This document shows, piece after piece, positions 14,778-16,254 of a DNA stretch of 16,254 nucleotides. The first letter of the stretch is position 1; the number at the start of each line of letters is the position of its first letter. The notes beneath the pieces were generated by a model. It was not told the origin of the DNA. It saw only the letters and a program-made list of their open reading frames with translations, and did no database searches. Source of the stretch: DASXTB01 sp036505615 (GTDB lineage Bacteria > Acidobacteriota > UBA6911 > JACQSX01). The translations under genes and the position numbers were made by a program. The stretch covers positions 1 to 16,254 of the forward strand of contig DASXTB010000408.1 of assembly GCA_036505615.1 (NCBI GenBank), given 5' to 3'.

Positions 14778-15008
14778 ATGAAGGGAAAACTCTCCGCGAC
14801 GGTAGCTGAGCCATTACTGGAGTTCCTGGATTCTCTGCCTGGTAAGACACGGTCTGAAAAACTGGAACGCGTTCTGGAAAGATTCAAACAAATTGAGCAG
14901 GAAAAGCTGCTTCGTAAACAGCTTAGCGCGTGCCGGGAAGGTGCAGACGAGCAACTAGAACGCGAACAGTGGGAGCGAACAGTTGCTGAGGCAATGTGGA
15001 GCGAATAA
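14778..15008 (+). CDS. mazE: MazE-type antitoxin
   Basis: This 76-residue protein lies directly upstream of mazF and overlaps it by 13 bp, the usual antitoxin-first order. Residues 1-37 (KLSATVAEPLLEFLDSLPG, then RSEKLERVLERF) resemble a ribbon-helix-helix DNA-binding domain rather than the AbrB-type fold of E. coli MazE. The C-terminal half is helical and acidic (EQEKLLRKQLSACREGADEQ) and ends in WERTVAEAMW, a likely MazF-binding segment. It would neutralise MazF and repress the operon. The ATG has a purine-rich AAGGGAAG 6 bp upstream. The partner makes the call firm even though the sequence itself is poorly conserved. Confidence 0.8.
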   Translation: MKGKLSATVAEPLLEFLDSLPGKTRSEKLERVLERFKQIEQEKLLRKQLSACREGADEQLEREQWERTVAEAMWSE

Positions 15009-15319
15009 GTCGCGGTGAAATTTGGACCATTGAGCCTGTGGGATACTCCAAACCACGCCCGGCTTTGGTAATCAGTGTCAACCCTATCAATGACCTGTGC
15101 CCCGATGTGCTGGTCGTTCCCATCACCACAAAAGAGGGTCCCTTAAGAGTTCTTCTGGGCGAGCAATCAAACGTAACTGGACTTAAGATGAAGAGCTATG
15201 CCAAGTGCGAATCACTGGGTCCTGTTCACAAAGCTCGTTTGAAGAAAAGGATTGGTCGGGTATCCAAAACCGACTTTCTCAAAATCGAAGAGGGCGTGAA
15301 AAGGGTCCTGGGCTTCTGA
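14996..15319 (+). CDS. mazF: MazF/PemK-family endoribonuclease toxin
   Basis: The 107-residue protein shows the full MazF/PemK signature: SRGEIWTIEPVG near the N-terminus, RPALVIS (Arg21), VVPITT (Thr44) and SYAKCESLGPVHKARLKKRIG (positions 67-87). Arg21 and Thr44 align with the catalytic Arg and Thr of B. subtilis MazF. It cuts single-stranded RNA at short specific sequences and stops growth when its antitoxin is lost. Start choice: the GTG at 14996 places SRGEIW correctly and overlaps mazE by 13 bp. Length matches the family, so the toxin looks intact. It is convergent with higA, 53 bp away. Confidence 0.92.
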   Translation: MERISRGEIWTIEPVGYSKPRPALVISVNPINDLCPDVLVVPITTKEGPLRVLLGEQSNVTGLKMKSYAKCESLGPVHKARLKKRIGRVSKTDFLKIEEGVKRVLGF

Positions 15320-15372
15320 AGCGGGACACCCGGGAATGATCGGCCAAACAATTTCCCACTGGTAGAAGACGA

Positions 15373-15789
15373 TTAGATAAAGAGATCCGCAGAGACGTTG
15401 AAGTACTCTGCCAGCGCCCGCGCGTGAGTCTTGCTGATACCGCGCTTTCCGCTTAGCACCTCAGACGTTGTCCCCTTCGAGCCGAAGATCTCCCAAAGAT
15501 CGCGAGGCTGCACATTTCTTGCTTCCATCAGCTCGAGCAAAACTCCACGTGGGGTGGAGGCATTCAGACGGTAATGCTCTGCTTCAAACTTCTCAATCAG
15601 TCCTACAAGCAAGTTCAAAAGGGTAGCTTCCTCGATGGTGAGATTGTCCTCGCCCCTGGACATTAGCTGGTCGACAAGCTCCAGCGCCCGCTCGTTCTCT
15701 TCATCAGTCTCGATGGCTTTTGGCAAAGCATGCGCAAGTAACTGACCGTACTTCTTGGGATTCAGCACTCGGTTAGCAACCACAGTCAT
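15373..15789 (-). CDS. higA: HigA-type antitoxin / XRE-family regulator (no adjacent toxin)
   Basis: The 138-residue protein equals E. coli HigA in length and layout. An acidic helical N-terminal part contains ENERALELVDQLMSRGEDN, and a C-terminal XRE-type helix-turn-helix spans about residues 80-138 (LWEIFGSKGTTSEVLSGKRG, then HARALAEYFNVSADLFI). It should bind an operator and, with a HigB toxin, form a complex. In most higBA loci the toxin precedes the antitoxin, but upstream here there is only a 167-bp gap with a repeat array and then the divergent ubiA-like gene. The open frame extends 61 codons further upstream, but that part translates the AATCCGC array. ATG 15789 has GAGGG 8 bp upstream and is chosen. 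It is a solitary antitoxin or a free-standing regulator. Confidence 0.85.
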   Translation of the reverse strand: MTVVANRVLNPKKYGQLLAHALPKAIETDEENERALELVDQLMSRGEDNLTIEEATLLNLLVGLIEKFEAEHYRLNASTPRGVLLELMEARNVQPRDLWEIFGSKGTTSEVLSGKRGISKTHARALAEYFNVSADLFI

Positions 15790-15805
15790 GTTTCCATCCC
15801 TCTTT

Positions 15806-15840
15806 ATCATACCGGAGATAGGAAAATGGTATACCGTATG
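15806..15840 (-). promoter_or_regulatory. higA -10 and palindromic operator candidate
   Basis: On the minus strand TATGAT (15806-15811) is a good -10 box 16 bp before the ATG and just before the GAGGG ribosome binding site. No clear -35 is seen. Around it, GGTATACC (15828-15835) is a perfect 8-bp palindrome. CATACCGG (15808-15815) and CCGTATG (15834-15840) are imperfect mirrored half-sites. Such sites over a promoter are usual targets of self-repressing HigA proteins. Confidence 0.4.
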
Positions 15841-15887
15841 ATCGGCAAGACGGTGGCCGGCAAAATTAAAAATTGAAGAAACAATTG

Positions 15888-15955
15888 GGAATCTGCAATC
15901 AGGAGAATCGCCAATCCGCAATCCGCAGTCCGCAATCCGCAATCCGCAATCGGCA
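15888..15955. repeat. Tandem 7-bp AATCCGC array at the start of the prenyltransferase gene
   Basis: Six or so copies of AATCCGC (one AGTCCGC) run head to tail from about 15913 to 15950, with degenerate copies back to about 15888. Unlike the other arrays in this window, no opposite-strand arm is evident on either side. The array lies between divergent higA and the ubiA-like gene. It is open in the frames of both, so it can add spurious N-terminal residues to either prediction. Confidence 0.8.
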
Positions 15956-15956
15956 T

Positions 15957-16254
15957 TTGAGACATTCTGCATTGGGAAGATACTGGAACTTCATCCGCCC
16001 TTTCACGCTTCTTGTTCCAGCCATGGGAATGGTGGCCGGATCGCTGGTAGCGCTGGGAGCTCCGCCACGCTTGATATCTGACTGGGTTTCAGGCACGGCG
16101 CCGGTCGTGCTGCAAGTCGTGCTCGGCGGACTGATGGCGGCCGTGCTCAACGCCGCCAGCAATGCGCTCAACCAGATCTTCGACCTGGAAATCGACCGCA
16201 TTAACAAACCGGATCGCATGCTCCCGAGCGGCCGCATGACCGTGCGACAAGCCT
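15957..16254 (+). CDS. UbiA-family prenyltransferase, N-terminal part (3' truncated by window)
   Basis: About 99 residues are visible before the window ends. They start with GRYWNFIRPFTLLVPAMGMV, the typical first helix with the conserved RP, followed by a second hydrophobic helix. The prenyl-diphosphate-binding motif follows (NALNQIFDLEIDRINKPDR, then LPSGRMT). NxxxD plus DxxxD coordinate magnesium and the diphosphate. The DRINKPDR...PSGR form resembles geranylgeranylglycerol-phosphate and chlorophyll-synthase-type members as well as quinone enzymes. It would transfer a prenyl group to an acceptor in the membrane; the acceptor is not readable. The TTG at 15957 is a best guess; TTG 15972 and positions inside the repeat are also open, and no Shine-Dalgarno is seen. 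The neighbouring prenol/prenyl-phosphate kinase fusion could supply its donor. Confidence 0.8.
   Translation, partial: MRHSALGRYWNFIRPFTLLVPAMGMVAGSLVALGAPPRLISDWVSGTAPVVLQVVLGGLMAAVLNAASNALNQIFDLEIDRINKPDRMLPSGRMTVRQA

Noticed and set aside
15790..15972. N-terminal 61-residue extension of HigA.
   Set aside because: It is a translation of the AATCCGC array (repeated ADCGLRI) and promoter DNA; ATG 15789 has a good ribosome binding site and gives the family length.
16150..16210. Missing Asp in the UbiA NDxxD motif (reads NQIFD).
   Set aside because: The second position is variable in the family (NxxxD as in UBIAD1-type members) and the key Asn and Asp residues are kept.

Overview
The window looks like chromosomal DNA of a soil-type Acidobacteriota bacterium. 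The reasons are a moderately GC-rich sequence, an FG-GAP/UnbV (CRTAC1-like) protein beside a TPR protein, a COG3379-type phosphatase lipoprotein, a glycine-zipper lipoprotein, and gene borders filled with short-unit palindromic arrays. The assignment comes from gene content and remembered style, not from a marker gene.

Layout. 1-321 (+) is the 3' end of a class I/II aminotransferase whose tail and stop codon lie in a repeat array. 471-1520 (-) is a large lipoprotein with a disordered linker, a beta domain and a glycine zipper. 1725-2072 (+) is a small OB-fold-like lipoprotein. After a 305-bp repeat-filled gap, 2378-5170 (+) encodes an acyl-activating ligase, an acyl carrier domain and a PlsC acyltransferase in one chain, with an in-frame repeat insertion in the ligase. 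5307-6949 (+) is a compact overlapping operon: ECF sigma factor, zinc-finger anti-sigma and Spy/CpxP-like periplasmic protein. 7116-10024 (-) holds a secreted TPR protein and a secreted seven-bladed FG-GAP/UnbV protein.

10272-14615 (+) is a second overlapping operon: an alkaline-phosphatase-superfamily lipoprotein, an extended SDR epimerase/reductase, and a membrane fusion of a dolichol/phytol-kinase-like domain with a DUF92 (VTE6-like) domain. A mazEF toxin-antitoxin pair (+) and a convergent solitary higA (-) follow. A UbiA-family prenyltransferase (+) runs off the right edge. The fusion kinase would turn a prenyl alcohol into its diphosphate in two steps, which is the donor type UbiA enzymes use. 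The right side may therefore be a prenyl-alcohol salvage and prenyl-lipid locus interrupted by toxin-antitoxin genes. This is inference from families and order.

The most striking non-coding signal is that nearly every border between transcription units carries a palindromic array. The two arms are built from a short tandem unit in opposite orientation. Unit sequence and length differ from site to site: about 6, 7, 8, 9 and 10 bp. Two of these arrays reach into coding sequence in frame.
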